Positions 13,191-27,400 of a stretch of DNA of 64,000 nucleotides are shown piece by piece. A program made the translations under genes and the position numbers. A model generated the notes under the pieces. The model searched no databases, was not told the origin of the DNA, and saw nothing but the letters and a program-made list of their open reading frames with translations. How positions within the stretch are numbered: the first letter of the stretch is position 1; each line of letters begins with the position of its first letter. The stretch lies in NCBI GenBank assembly GCA_003956705.1, contig QZCP01000179.1, forward strand, positions 178,713 to 242,712, read 5' to 3'. The stretch is from Brevipalpus yothersi. Taxonomy: Eukaryota; Arthropoda; Arachnida; Trombidiformes; Tenuipalpidae.

Positions 13191-14608
13191 TTCTCCATCT
13201 CTCTTACTGCTATGCTCTGTTCATTTTGGTCCAGTTTTCACGTAGTTGAGGGCCAATATTATATCTGCCTCTTGCCAACTAATCTTTTCCAACTCAATCG
13301 ATGGCGATTTATTTTTCGTTTTAACATTACTTCCAATATATATGCATCCTTTTCCATCATACCACCACCATAGTAACATGCTCTCCATCTCTCTTTCCCC
13401 CTTTTTCTCTCTCTCATGTATGTAGTGTTCCATGAACCAGTATACAGTTATACATGGTGACCATTTCATGATATATACTGATGCATCTGGCTGATTTGAG
13501 TGAATAATGGCACTCTTATAGCGGGTTTAGTATGGGTCAAATTGAGTACCATTATTCGTCTCTCTCTCTCTTTCCATCTATAAATTTTCCTCCAATTCAT
13601 TGCAGCAAACACATCTATGCTTTTTCCATGACATTATCTTGTGGCCATCAAGATGTCATCGTAACGGTAAAAGATCGGATACACAAGAGTCCATCCGTCC
13701 AGTGTATGTGAGTGTGTGTGTATATCAGTCAAGATTGACTTGTCAAAGAAAAACTAAGAAAAAAATACACACCATTTTTCTTAGGGAATTATTCTCTCCC
13801 ACATCATTTTTTGGTTCCATCTTCATCCTTTCCATCCTTCCATCACTCCCACATTCACTCACGATGATGCGCTTCCTCGTTCATCTTGAATATTTTTTGT
13901 TGTTGGTTGAATTTTTGTATCCATCTTCCCACTGACTGCTCCTATGTTTTTCTTCTTTTACCCCCAAAAAAAATCAGCATCCATAATTTCATTACAAATT
14001 GAACAACAAAAGAACAATCAAGCCACATTATAGTCTATTAAGGCCAATGTTTGAATTTCATGGAGAGAGAGTGTGTATATGCATTTTCCAATGATACTTG
14101 TGTGTGTATGTGTGTGATCACTTTGAGATCAACTACATTGTAATTGCTTTTTCTTTTTCCACCTCAAAAACATTGGCCCCTCTCTCTCTCCCTAATATCA
14201 AGCAATCACTTGATGTATGTTGATCACCATATCATGATTATCCTATTCAATCCAATATGTGTATATCCTGGGTGTGATTTTCCTGAAACTTGCTGTGTGT
14301 ATGTTATTGTTATTGTTGGGCTGATATATCTACTTCAATCCATTTGAATATGATTTGAACGCTGGAAACCATCTCTTGACCACTTTTTCTCTCCCAAAAA
14401 TCATATACCTTGCTGAGTGTGCATGTGAGTGTATGTATGTGTGTGTGTATGGTGAACAGGGCTTGATCAAGATCTCAATCATCACAGCAACAGTTGATTC
14501 AAGCTCAAGTACCAATGCTTAAATGTCAGCCTTACCATTTGGAAAGAGTACAACATCGGTCAATGAGCTTGGATGTTGGATTTGAAAAGAGAGTAATAGA
14601 ACGATACT

Positions 14609-14611
<3 letters not shown>

Positions 14612-14645
<34 letters not shown>
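14612..14645. repeat. (GA)n microsatellite
   Basis: 17 GA units in intron 2. Confidence 0.95.
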
Positions 14646-14648
<3 letters not shown>

Positions 14649-15028
14649 AAAGGGCTATAAAAACAAGCGTAACCAGAATGAGGATGCCCTTAATTGTGGA
14701 GTGAGAGAGAGAGAGATAGAAAGAGCAAAGAGCAAGCAATTCATCCCGAATCATGTTCCCAAAAATGCTTGAAGCATAGAGAAGAGCCGAGCCATAATGT
14801 AGGATCATCATCTACTTTGGGTACTGGGCCAAGCAGAGGTAAAGCGCCAAGCTTGGACTGTGTGTGTGTGTGTTGTGTATGATTGATTTGATCCGTGTCT
14901 TACCGTAATTCTTTACTTTTTAAATATTCAGTTGTAGCTCTTCTTTATCACATCCACTAATCCAATATTAACTTGCCTGGATTGCCGCCCATCGTCACTC
15001 ACCGAGACCAACATCACCATGAAATACC

Positions 15029-15031
<3 letters not shown>

Positions 15032-15085
<54 letters not shown>
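15032..15085. repeat. (CT)n microsatellite
   Basis: 27 CT units in intron 2. Confidence 0.95.
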
Positions 15086-15100
<15 letters not shown>

Positions 15101-17320
15101 CGCTTCTAGATCACACTTACCTGCACATTGACCACGAACAAGGCTACCTTAATATATATATATATAAATGAAGCTGACGTTCTTCTTCCGTTCTTCTGAA
15201 ATAGAAGTCTCTTAAATCGTAAATTTTATTATGCCAACTTTTAGATGATACAATGCTGACGAGATGAGCTTCTGACACAGCAGTGTGTAGATGTTCATTT
15301 CGATCTGCACGCCGATGATGTATGTATGCATCATCATTCACAACCGGGCCAGTAGAAGAGTTTATAAAAATAGTTTGCAATTGAGAGAGAGTTTGTGTGT
15401 GATATTAACAATTTTATTGATGCTCAAAACATATGAAATCTGTCGAAAAATTTATGTCATCATCATCAACACATCTATCATCAATATCAACAACATATTT
15501 CTCTCTCTCTCTCCCCCTTGGAATCTGATGATAATTCAACATGAACTGTGTGTATGTATGTGTTTATATAGCACAATTATTATTATTCAGTACCAAGTTC
15601 GAGGGAGAGAGAGAGAAAATAAAAAAATATTCCAAACCAAATCAAGAATAGAAGTTACTGATGAAAGAGGACATTTACGATAGTTAAGGCTCATCATCTT
15701 CTTATCCAAGTAATGTTCACTCTTCCTGTATTCTCTTTTACCCAGTTTCCCATGCACATCATCTGAATCTACATGCATACATACATACATACCCATGCAC
15801 AGATCATTCTGATATTTTTTATTCCCATTTACTTAGTTCAATACTAAATCAAACTTTCGCATCTATTTGAGAAAAGTTCTCTCAAGTGGTAGTTCCGCTT
15901 TACAAGTTTGCATAGTTACACTAGCAGTAGTGTGTGTATATAGTCAAAAGTCTCCCAGTTTGGGAAGAGAAATAGATGGATAGATAGTGGCTGATTACTG
16001 TTGCCACAGTTAATCCTGTTCATCATTATTCATGCCATGTGATCTTCGATATGAAGTAGTAGAGTGTATATGCAGTAACTGTCTCCTCTCTTCTTTTCTT
16101 TTATTCTTTTTCTTTATCTTTCTCCACCAAACTACACTCATTTCGGACTGATGAGAGAGAAGAGAAGAGGAGAGAGAGAGAGAGGATGCCCTTGCTGATA
16201 CTTATTTTTGATGAGGTCATATATACCAAATAGTTATTCCACAAGCATACATATCTGTCAATGTATTAACGTTTTCATGCGAGAAAGATATATATATATA
16301 TATTGAGAGAATACCCTTGATAGATATACTCGACCGATCTCTCTCAATGGTCAAACTTGATTGTCCATCTTGAAGAAAGAAAAAAAGTTTCCATTTTGAT
16401 AGTTGATCGTTAATCATGGTCACATTAATAACCAAAATATCACGATTATCGATTGAATTTGATAATTTTCTTTCCTTTTACTTCCTTCTCTTCTCGCCTC
16501 TGATCGAAACATGTGTGTACATCTGTTTATTTGAAAATTAGAACTAACTTTCTCATGGTAAAGGCAATAGACATCTGTTACTTTTGATGCCTCCTCCTCC
16601 TTCATCCTTTCTTGCATCTTTTGAGAGATTCATTTATGATGAATTATCTTCATTAATTGCTCCAGCATTTTGAAATTGAAATCTTTTTTTTTGCTTCTCT
16701 TGAGGAAGATGGAAGAGAGAACAAAAAGTGTTTCACATCTGGTTTGCAAAATTGGTTTGATAGCTTGAGCTTATCAAAAGTGTAACTTGTTCATAAGTTT
16801 TCTCTTTCTCATGATTTTCAGATGAAGCTTCTCACTTTTTCAACTGGATGTGTGTGTGTGTGTGTGTATGTTTATAATTTTCTCACCAATCAATTTTAAC
16901 CCTTTTTATCGAAGTATTCTTCAAATTAAATTCTCATTTGAAAATGCCTTTTGATCCATCAAAAGTGCGTATCTTTGATGAATGATCATCATTGCGATTG
17001 CAATTGCATTCAGAACATGTACACCTGAGATAGCCGCTGCTTCATCTTGTAAATCTTATTTCATGATTTTTTTTCTCTCATCTTTTCTCTTTCTCCATAC
17101 TTTTGTCGCTCACTTCCAACTTTTCATGTTGATGATGATCGGTTTCCCGAAAGTATGGCCCGCATCATGTACTCGGTACTGATATGATTGGGACATGATA
17201 TTCGCTCTCTTTTCTCATACTCCTACACCTTTTTGACTCACTTTCATTGGGCGCTTTCTTCCGATTTCATGATGATGATATTCTGATATATAATATATAC
17301 GGTGTATATGATCTTTGTCA

Positions 17321-17322
<2 letters not shown>

Positions 17323-17368
<46 letters not shown>
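17323..17368. repeat. (CT)n microsatellite
   Basis: 23 CT units in intron 2. A shorter CT tract lies at about 17766-17797. Confidence 0.95.
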
Positions 17369-17373
<5 letters not shown>

Positions 17374-17762
17374 AAGTCCTCAGCCTGCGGTCAGTCTCAC
17401 CTTTTTTTCCCTTATTTCTACGGCCTGAATTTTCATTCTGGGCTGTTATAGTTGTTCTTGTTGTTGATGTGTTTTTTTTTGTTACTGTTGCTATCTTTTT
17501 TCTTCATTCCCAAATCTTCTTTATATCTCCACCAAAATCTGGTTCATTAGAGAACCCTGATTATAGAGATTTTTGATAGTGAAAAATGATAAAATTTTCT
17601 CAACAAAAAATATTTCTCTTCCTTTTCAACTTGAGGCCTTCATTTTTTCTTCTTGAATTCTCTTTTTCTCTCTCTCCCCTGATCGACCATTGTTTATTGA
17701 CTTCAATTATCATCTGTTTCATCTATTCCAGTTGCCTATTCATCAATTCAACTTTCCAAATT

Positions 17763-17801
<39 letters not shown>

Positions 17802-20402
17802 CCTAATTTTCCTCTATCAAGCTCATCTTGTTTGCATGATGGTGATGAGGATAGGATGTTGATGATGATCGACCTTTAGCAACATTTCTTCCCTTCAATT
17901 GTTCCACACACATACACACAAGTTCTTATGAGGAGTTGTTTTGATTTTCTTTCCTGAATTCAGCCACTGCTTTTCCAGTCTGAAAACAGTAAGTGCGTAT
18001 TGTTCACTGCTTTTTCTAAGAATGTTCTCCCAACAACAATTAAGGCCAAATGTCAGGTCAATATGAATACGAATTTGATCAGAAAATCAAGTTCCGGACA
18101 AACAACAATGTGTGTATGCACAGGAATGCTCTCGTTTATTGAGAGAGAAAAAGAAAAAGAATACACTTTTCTTTGCTGATTTATTCATGGAATATGATTC
18201 AATAAACTATTGTATAATTATTGGTGATGATGACGTTGACAATATTTTTTGTTTCTTTTGATATTCTTGGAACAATTTTTCCTGATCAACTAATAAATAT
18301 ACTATTTACAGTAGCATTTTAGTGTTCTAATTTATCACACTAAAATTGGTTTCCCTATTCAGCATCCATCTTCCATCTTCCTTCTTTCTTTCTTTCTTTC
18401 TTTTTCTCTCTTCATCACACCATGCTTTCCTTACTAAAATCACCATGCAAACTCCTCTTTTTCATGCATCATCTCAAATTCTGTTCTATTCCAACCTGAT
18501 CAACTTCCACTACTGCCTCACTATTACCTTCTTCTACTACCTTGTTGTACCTGTATTGGTTCCAGTCACTCAACTCAAGTGATTGCAGCAGGCTTGTGAT
18601 GATTTTTCTAACACGATTCACTGGAAGGCATCAATTTCTATCTCTCTCTCCTCATTTAAATGAAATTCTGCATTTCCTATCGGTATTTTATTTTTCATCT
18701 TCTCACTACCATCTCACCATTTATTGTCACCACTATTTACTCTAATTTATCTATTAACTGTTTCCTCTACCTGATTGCAATAGCACACTATTGTCACTCA
18801 CAAATTTTGGTGCAAAAATTTGCATTCAATCATTTTATCACTTTTAAGCCAGTATAAAAACCAAATTTTGGCCTTATACGATGATATGCAGGCTGGTAAA
18901 TGATAGAGAAAGAGAGAGAAAAAGAAAATGCTTTTGTGTAATCAAGATCTGGAACGAAGACTATACTACCAAGTACCAAGTGGAACCTGTGTCCCATCCA
19001 GAAACTCACTAATAAGTGCACCAATATGTATATGGTGTATGGTGCAATCATTTTTACGAAAAGCAAAGAATTATCTTCAACATCAAGTCATTGTTATTGT
19101 CAGATATATACATTTATAATATGAATGCTCAACTCTTACCTGAGCACGTTACCCGTTGAATTATGTATTGTATACATCGTATCAAGCGAGCGAGTACGTA
19201 TTAGATTACACACATACACACAATACTATGGGCAAGAATTGATAAGTTTCACCTTGTATCACACACACACACATACACACACACAGTCTCAACAGATCAA
19301 GTTCATTCATTATTTCATTCTTTCATTTGATTCATTCATTCTTCTAGCAAGTTACTTATTTGCAAACTCATTACCATTCCCTGATAGTGTGCATACATCA
19401 ACAATGTCACACACACACACACATACTCACATACTGTGAGTTGCTTGGTTGGTGTTAAGGTGCTAATATTGTCGCCAGGCCTGTCAACTGGTATTTGATC
19501 TTCTTTTGAAACGTGCTAAGCTATTGCTGACTAAATTTTTTTCTTTCTCTCAGCTCTTTTCCTCTCTTTCTCACCTGAATTTCCTTGACATCTTATAATG
19601 TATATGATAATCATTGTCACTCTCTCTCTCTCCCTATCATATGCTGAGGTTATGCAATTATATTTTCAAATACAATTGACCATTTCTCACTATCACATAA
19701 CGACAGCGTCAGTTTACTGATTGTGGTAGACATCAAGTTGATTTAACTTTTTTGGCCCTCAACTTTTACTTTCTCTTCTCTCCAAAATTTTTAACACTTT
19801 CTTACAAGATTTTTGAGTGAAAAAATTTATACTAATCAAACTGCAATTTCAAGTTTGAAACTTTTCTCAAACACATTCATCGAAACAAAACACACATATG
19901 CATACTCTTTCCACTTGACTGATATACATTGTGATTCTCTCTCTCGTTCTTTACTGTTGTCTATTAGAAAATTAGTTGATTAATGGGTTAAAATGATGTT
20001 TTGGCTTCAAAATTTGTTTGAAGAGTCCTTCATTCACACACATACGGTATATGCATGTGTGTGAATGGATTTCAATTTTTTTCCTCTATTATATATACTT
20101 TCAGCACTAACAATTCCGTTTGTGTGTGCAGTTGTGTTGTAGTTGATGTTGCTGTTATTGTGAAAACTGCCTGATGTCTTTGAAATAATAATAATGAAAT
20201 GATGAGATAATTGTGATTGTGGTTGAGGAAAAATGGAAGAGAATTAGAATGCGGTCTCGAGATACATACGCTTCTTCTTCTCATCTATCTAAACTTTGCG
20301 GTAAAAATATTGTACATGTTCAAAAACTTGGCTATTCCCTATTCTCTTTTGTCTCGTTCCTCTCGATCTCCTTTTTTCATTCACCTTTTTCCCTTCAACT
20401 TT

Positions 20403-20406
<4 letters not shown>

Positions 20407-20459
<53 letters not shown>
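20407..20459. repeat. (CT)n microsatellite
   Basis: About 26 CT units in intron 2, with a shorter tract at about 20480-20497. Confidence 0.95.
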
Positions 20460-20462
<3 letters not shown>

Positions 20463-22653
20463 TTATTCTCGAATCAAATTCTCTCTCTCTCTCTCTTTCT
20501 CGTATATCTCGCATTGCTAAACACACTTGAATCCTTCTTCATCTCTTTTCTCTCTCCTTCATGTAGATGTATTTCGTGGGAAAGAATTTGAGAATGATGA
20601 ATTTTATCTTTCCATCACCAACTCCTCTTTTCCGCCTACAGTTAAAATTTCTCATCAACATGAACATTTCGGTTTGCTGTTAGTGTTGAGGACCCTTTGT
20701 TGATGAGTGTGTGTGTGTGGATGTAGATGAGGATAAGCCCAAAATTACTCGTTGGTGACTGTAAATAAGCATATGGTTTGTGAAGGCCAGTCATCATAGG
20801 ATTTTGACACTCGATTCATGATCCATGATGAAGTTTATTACTTTCATCACAATTTCACCATAATCTGTTGTTAAAATTAACAGTAATTCAAGGGGACTGG
20901 GGAAGGAAGAGAGAGACAGAGAGAGAGAGGGAAAAAAATTTTCTTCCAAGTGTGATGGTCTTATTTGCTTACGATTCCATCTTGTATTTTGATGGAATTC
21001 AAGGATTGCAAATCATGAGAACGAAAGAGAATATGAATCCTGTGGATGAATAATCTTTCAGTCCTTGTCAGTCAAATGATTCAACAAGTTGAAATGGTCT
21101 GGCGTGTGTGAGTGTCAAGGAATTCCATCTGATGTATACAAATGGAATGTTTTGGAATGCTTTTCAAGATGAAGATTATCTCCTCTCTGTATCTTATATC
21201 CAAAGAGTGGCTAAATTGTCAAAACTATCTATCAATTGGATAGAAGAGTGAAGACAAATTCTCTTCGACTCACACAAAAATGTATCTTCCTCTCCGAATT
21301 TGGACTGGAATAGCATTCCAACAGACACACATTGCACGATGTGTTCGTAAGCATTCCATGATTCATGATGATGGAAGAAGAGAGAAAGAGAGAAGAAACT
21401 TTATTTTTACATCGATTTCAGTATGTAATTGGGCCTCACTGGGTTTCTTCTTTTAAAAAAGGTCTTTTTCATGTTTTTCCCATCTTGCAATATATATTGG
21501 CATTCCCTTTTGCCCATACGAACAATGCGTCCTGGCCACTATCACACAACCTTATGATAGTCAATCACGATTGTTCAATACAAATTTTTATATCCTCAGC
21601 TCATGATGAGTGAGAGAGAGAGAGGAAGATAGAGAGAGAGAGAGAATCGAATAGGGCCAAGCAATAGAATTGCAATTGGTAACCTAGATTGATATCTTTT
21701 AATGCTTTTGTTGTTGCATCTGTTCAATCGTTTTTCGAGTGTGTTTGTATGAATGTGTATAACTTTTTCGTCATCTTCTGAAAAACTTTTCTGAAAATTT
21801 CACATCTTACTCGTTCTTATTCCTTCATGATGATTCTCATATCATTTTTCTCTTTCTCTTTCTCTTCTCCTCCTTCTTCTAACCTGAAATTCTATCTATC
21901 ACAAATATGAATTTCTATCTCCAAATTGTTTTCTACTATCGATTCCCAGGTGAAAAGAGAATAGAGAGAATCAAACAGAATAGCCATCGAATTTTTCGCA
22001 TTGTTTGTGGTACTGGTTATGTATATGTATGCTGTAGTCATGGCAAGTTCTTGCGTGTATGATAGATGAACAGGATCTCATATCATTTGGAAAATCTTCT
22101 CTCTCTCTCTTTCTCTCTTGAAGTTATGGCCATAATGATACAAGAGAAAAAAAATATTCAATTACTCAGTTCCATGTGACCTGTGACTAGTATGGTGACT
22201 GGCACTCGATTTTCCATCCATTTCTCTCATTTATTCAGACAGATTTATCGATTCTGATCACCTCAAATTGATCATCCTGGTGAACTACTGAGAAAGATCA
22301 TAGTATATAACATACACATATACATACCATGTAGGAAAGCTTATAAAGAAGAATTTGCAAAATTCTTTCTTAACTTTCATTCTTTTCACGTTGCTAATTA
22401 GGTTGGGCATTCATTAAATTATTACCATTCTCTAGAACAGATCATACTGTACGATATTATTGTTGAATAACGGGATTCTTGTCAGTTATTCTTCACTCTT
22501 CACATCTTCTTCATGAATTTTCGCAAAATTTTTGACATCGGCTTTAACAATAACAGAAATCTTTCTCTCCTTCAATTCGATTTGATTCAATCTCAATCAT
22601 GATGATTGACAAAGAAACTTGATGATGCACACCATTTCGTTATCGGAAGTAGT

Positions 22654-22857
22654 TCAACCGTCATGTTCTATTCTTTCGAATATCTTTTTTAGCTTGTTAA
22701 AGTATTTGGTAGTCAAAATATTTCCAAACACTTCATTCTTTAGCACATTTAATGTTCCATTTATTCCAATATATTTCTTGTCTGTACCCAAATTTTGATG
22801 GTTTACCACATTGTATTGCTTCTTACTTAGTCCATCAATTGCTTTTGCCATGAGCGA
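22654..22857 (-). CDS. Possible small exon or gene fragment, unknown
   Basis: Minus-strand open frame of 67 residues. The start of the putative exon is set by a CAG at 22858-22860 followed by TCG CTC ATG, and it ends in TGA at 22654-22656. The peptide begins SLMAKAIDGLSKKQY and ends KKIFERIEHDG. It is non-repetitive and has a balanced Lys/Asn/Glu composition unlike the surrounding tract translations. There is a polypyrimidine-like stretch upstream of the CAG. I see no partner exon and recognise no family. It could be a nested antisense gene, a decayed retrocopy fragment or chance. Confidence 0.2.
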   Translation of the reverse strand, partial: SLMAKAIDGLSKKQYNVVNHQNLGTDKKYIGINGTLNVLKNEVFGNILTTKYFNKLKKIFERIEHDG

Positions 22858-23461
22858 CTGAATCCATTCAAAATAATCAGCAAAAAGAATAAAAGGAAGA
22901 GAGAGAAGAGAGAAAGAGAAAGAATTATCAGTTAAGAAATGATTTTTCATCATCTTTACAATCCTGATTACATGTACATGTACATTCATAATGATTCATT
23001 TCTCAATGAAGAAATTGGTGATTCATTTGCTTCTTATTTTTCTCTCTCTCTCTCTCGAAAACAATGATTGCTTGTAATAATGATGAATAAGACTCAATTT
23101 GAATATAATAGTTAACGGAAATAGATTACTTTTTATGTCTCCTTTTTTTCTTTTTCCTTCTCTTTCCTCCTCCTCCTTCTTCTCCTCTGTTTCTCCTTTT
23201 ACACTACAATTTTTGCATCATTCATGATGCATTATTCCACCGGATATGGTGTAGTTCCTTTTTCTATCATTTTTTCCATTAGCCTGTTTATTCTTGAATA
23301 TCTTTCCCCTGAAGAGCTGAACCTAAATAGATATATACATTCACTCTTCCACTGTTAGTAGTATGTGTGTGTGTGTATAAGTGTTTTGACTGATGAAATG
23401 TTTCTCCTAATTTCTTCTTGATGATGACAGAGAGATGGTGATAAAAAATTTAACCTAATAT

Positions 23462-23686
23462 ATGCATCATGATCAAATGGAGAGCCCAGATCTTGATGAA
23501 CATGGTGTTCCTCAAATTATCAAGAATAATATGCTTTGTGAATTGCCATTCATTTTCGAATGCCTTGATCAAAGCTTATCATCAGACTGTTCTGATGACT
23601 TGGTCTTGACTTTGGGTTCCAAATTCTTTTCCCCTGAACTGATCCTTCTCAGCGGAGAGAAAGTCAATATACTTATCTGCTTCTAA
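23462..23686 (+). CDS. Possible small ORF in intron 2, unknown
   Basis: Plus-strand open frame of 74 residues. An ATG lies at 23465 in frame and another at 23477 (MESPDLDEHG); the stop is TAA at 23684-23686. The protein is acidic and non-repetitive with several Cys, so it stands out from the repeat translations. A CAG at 23428-23430 could be an acceptor, but the frame between it and the ATG has stops. It could be an alternative exon, a tiny gene or chance. Confidence 0.2.
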   Translation: MHHDQMESPDLDEHGVPQIIKNNMLCELPFIFECLDQSLSSDCSDDLVLTLGSKFFSPELILLSGEKVNILICF

Positions 23687-24277
23687 ACTCTCTTGAGTCT
23701 ATGGATGAAGCAATTTTCAATTAATGATCAGTTGACTCTTTATCCTTGATCCACATCCTTTTAATGGATGACATTTGGGCGATACATATACTGATACTGA
23801 TGCGTAATGATGATTCTCAGCATGATGATGATGCTGCTGCTGCTGCTGCCTTGAAGATGAAATATTTTCTCCTCAAAATTATTGCATGATGCATAATTAA
23901 TAAGTTGATTCCAATTGATGTGAAGTTTCCTCATGTATATACAGCCATCAAATGATGCAAGCGGAAGAAGTAGAACACCACAACTACTACTCATCATCTA
24001 AACTATTTTCGAATATATTTTCAACCTGTTTTGATTGTACATTCTACACTATTGCATGATAACTTTTCCCTTCACACATACACATACACAAACACTCAAT
24101 ATCTTGCGAAGTTTCATATTCTTCTTCATCTTTAAAGTACAAGGTACATGAGATGCACATCTATTCCCAGCCTAGATGCATGTTGGCCTCTCTCTTTCTC
24201 GAGGTTTTTTTTGGTGGCCCTCATCTTTTTATGAGGAGGACTGATAATTTGAGAAAAACGACAAGTGACAAGCGACA

Positions 24278-24286
<9 letters not shown>

Positions 24287-24355
<69 letters not shown>

Positions 24356-24380
24356 NNNNNNNNNNNNNNNNNNNNNNNNN

Positions 24381-24441
<61 letters not shown>
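24287..24441. repeat. Long (GA)n tract broken by a 25-base assembly gap
   Basis: GA units run at 24287-24355 and again at 24381-24441, with 25 N at 24356-24380. The gap sits inside the repeat, so the true tract length is unknown and the N count may be nominal. Confidence 0.95.
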
Positions 24442-24443
<2 letters not shown>

Positions 24444-27400
24444 AGATTCTTTCACCATGAACAGGGTGCGTTCTTGATGATCTTCTTCTCCTCATCTTCT
24501 TATTCCTCTTGAAAGAAAACCACCAATCAGCCACTGTCTTTTTGGTTGCCTTTTGTGAGACTTGATCTCTTCTCTCTCTTCCTTCATCTCACTTGATCTG
24601 AAGAGAGAGGAAAAAAAATCAGGCTGATGATCAGACTGTGATGATGTGCTCCTAATTAGAGAATTGGCATCTCTTCTCCCTCAAGTGTCGTGATTTTTGG
24701 GAGAGAGAGAGAGGCCTTCCAAAATATTGGGACCATTTTGTACTCCACATACCAACCACTAGTGCTCCATCCTTATCATTTGTCTTTTCGTTTTGCATCA
24801 CTTCGCCTCTGTCACTTGCCAATGAAGTTTAGAAAAGTTCCTCATGAGAGAGAGAGAGAGGATAGTCTAGGTGGAAAAAAACTTTCATGCCATGCATCCA
24901 GAAGGAAGAGAGTAGGAGAAGGAGGAGGAAAGTGGAGAAAATTTTTGCTCCTTGACAAAAATTAGTTGTCATCGAGAGTATGTTTTTTCTACTAAAAAAC
25001 TCATATTTCTTATCATGATGATGCTAGTAGTCACCATCATTTATTCTTATGATGGATATGGGAGAGAGGAATGCTATTGCTCTTCTTCGTTTACTCTCTC
25101 TTCCTCTTTCATGTCTGAAAGTCAAAAATTCTGGAAACTCAATTGAAAACTTTCCATCAAACATAGGCTTACATATATATTCACGTTACTCTGGCTGTTG
25201 AGCTCAGAGGAACAAGAATGTGTGTGTGTGTATGTGTTCAATTTTCGTCTGTCAATGAATCATATTCAATCAAACTAGTTCTTTGGTGATGTGATATTGT
25301 AAGCACTGAAATGACATTGAGACAGATGGTAAATTTTTTGGATCATCAACAGTTTGTTTTGGAGTATATTCGAGAATACACATGAAAAACTGTTGGGGAA
25401 AAACATCTTTTTCGAGAGTTCATCAATTTTTTCCATGCATTTTTATCTCCCTTTGTCCTTGGTAGTGGAAAAATAAACTAGCTAACGGGACATCGCCATC
25501 GTCACTCCAATCATACATAATCACTTTTAACACACTTATTTGTGAATTATCATCAAAATGTTTGATGGGACCTTTTTTTCCTCTCTTTCTCTCCAACCCA
25601 TTGCTCAATGATGACGATCGTTTAAGTTGTGAGTATCTCTCTTTTGGCCGCTATTTATTGCTTCATGCTTGATGCCTCGTTCCACTGAATTTCTGCTAAT
25701 TAGATGCTTCTTTCCTCTTTTTTCTCTTTCTTTCTCTCTCTCAGTTTGGTGATGATAATTTTCTACCAGAATTTTACCCCGTTCTCGAGCATACTTTCGA
25801 GATGAGGCATACATACTTAGGAGAAAGAAGGCTCTTTAAGCAGCTGCTTTGCTACCAGCATCACGAACATACACATATACTTTTGCACCAAAATATGCTC
25901 TGATTGCTCTTCAACTGCTTATCTGCATGACAGTAGTGTCTTCTCTTCTGCTTTTCCATTTTAGCCTTTAGGGTTCTCGTATTCTGTAAATCTCTATCTC
26001 CTATGTCTTCTTACCAAAAATTTGCATACTTGCAAGCTAATTATAGACTTGTATGAAGCCATATACTCATCGTCGTCAATTATTTGCATATTTTCTCCTC
26101 TTTTTCTTAATTCGTTTTCCTCAAACTTTTTGACTTATCATATACACACACACTTCACACCCGAGAAAACACAATCAGTTGATGATTATTATGATGAGAG
26201 CCGGATTTTCAAAGGAAGAGAGAGAAAGAGAGTAAAGAGGGAGTTTGATATGTAGTAGTATTAAAATTTATCATGGCTATCGCTGATTATTATAAATAAG
26301 AAAAGGAACCAGTTCCTCTTCATCTCTCCTCCATCTCTTAAGTCATAGATTCAAAGCTTATTCTCATCTTATGATCCGACCGATCATCTGCATGAATTTA
26401 CGAGGCTAATATACACCATCATGCTCATGTAGCCCCATAAGAGAGGGAGAGTAGCCTCAATAATCAGCCTAACAGATGATGAAAGAAGGCAAAAAGTTAC
26501 TGTGGCTTTTGTGATATTTTTCATCATCATCTCAATTATAATTGTAATCATGATATACATGATCTCTCTCTCTCAAATGAGTCAATCTATATCAAAATAA
26601 GCTGCTCACAGCTTTCTGAATCCTCTATCAGTTGACATCTTCTTCTCTCTGTGGTTCCTCTCTCTCTCTTCCGTTTCTGTTGTATCAGTCGATACTTTTC
26701 GTTCTCATGTCTTTCTTCCACTCATACTGGACGTGTACAGCATTCTTGCTCAGACCACTTGGAGTAGCTTCCTCATCTGTCTCTTCTCATCGGTCTCTTT
26801 TTGTCACTGTTTTTCTGTGGACTTTCTCTCATTCATGCGATGAAGATCAAGAAAAGCTTGCCGAGAGAGAGAGAGAGAGAGAGAGAGGCAAAAGTCTCTG
26901 AGGCATTTAAAGAAAAAGGTCTCCTCTACGGTTTTCGTGTTGACCCAAGACGAGTCAGCCTGAACTGATGGCAATTCGCCACCCTGATTGGTACCACAGC
27001 GAAAGAGAGAAAGAAGCCGCTCTGGTTGGCTTCCGAGCCCAGCATCTTTTTTTCCGATCTTTCTCAAGACCCGAAAATTTCAAAGAGGAATGTAGAGGAG
27101 AAAAAAAGGAAGAAGAAAGATGAATTTAAGAGCCAAAGAGAAAGAGAAGTGAAACAAATTTTTTCGCGCTGATGAACGACAAGTTTTACGAGCGAAAATT
27201 GTTAATACTACTACTACTACTACTACTAGTCAGTCAGTCAGTTTTTCTCTCCTCAAAACAGTGTGAAAGTAGCTACGGAAGAGAGGAAGTTGATGAAGAA
27301 AGCGAAATGCTATTCGATTTTGTCGATTATTCGCTCATAAGATCAGTGAATCATGGAGAATTCGGGGAGAAGTTTTATTGTATTTTATACACACACATTC

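Noticed and set aside
15291..15683. Plus-strand 130-residue frame
   Set aside because: Rich in Ile, Tyr and Cys from AT-rich and TG-repeat DNA; no domain or start context.
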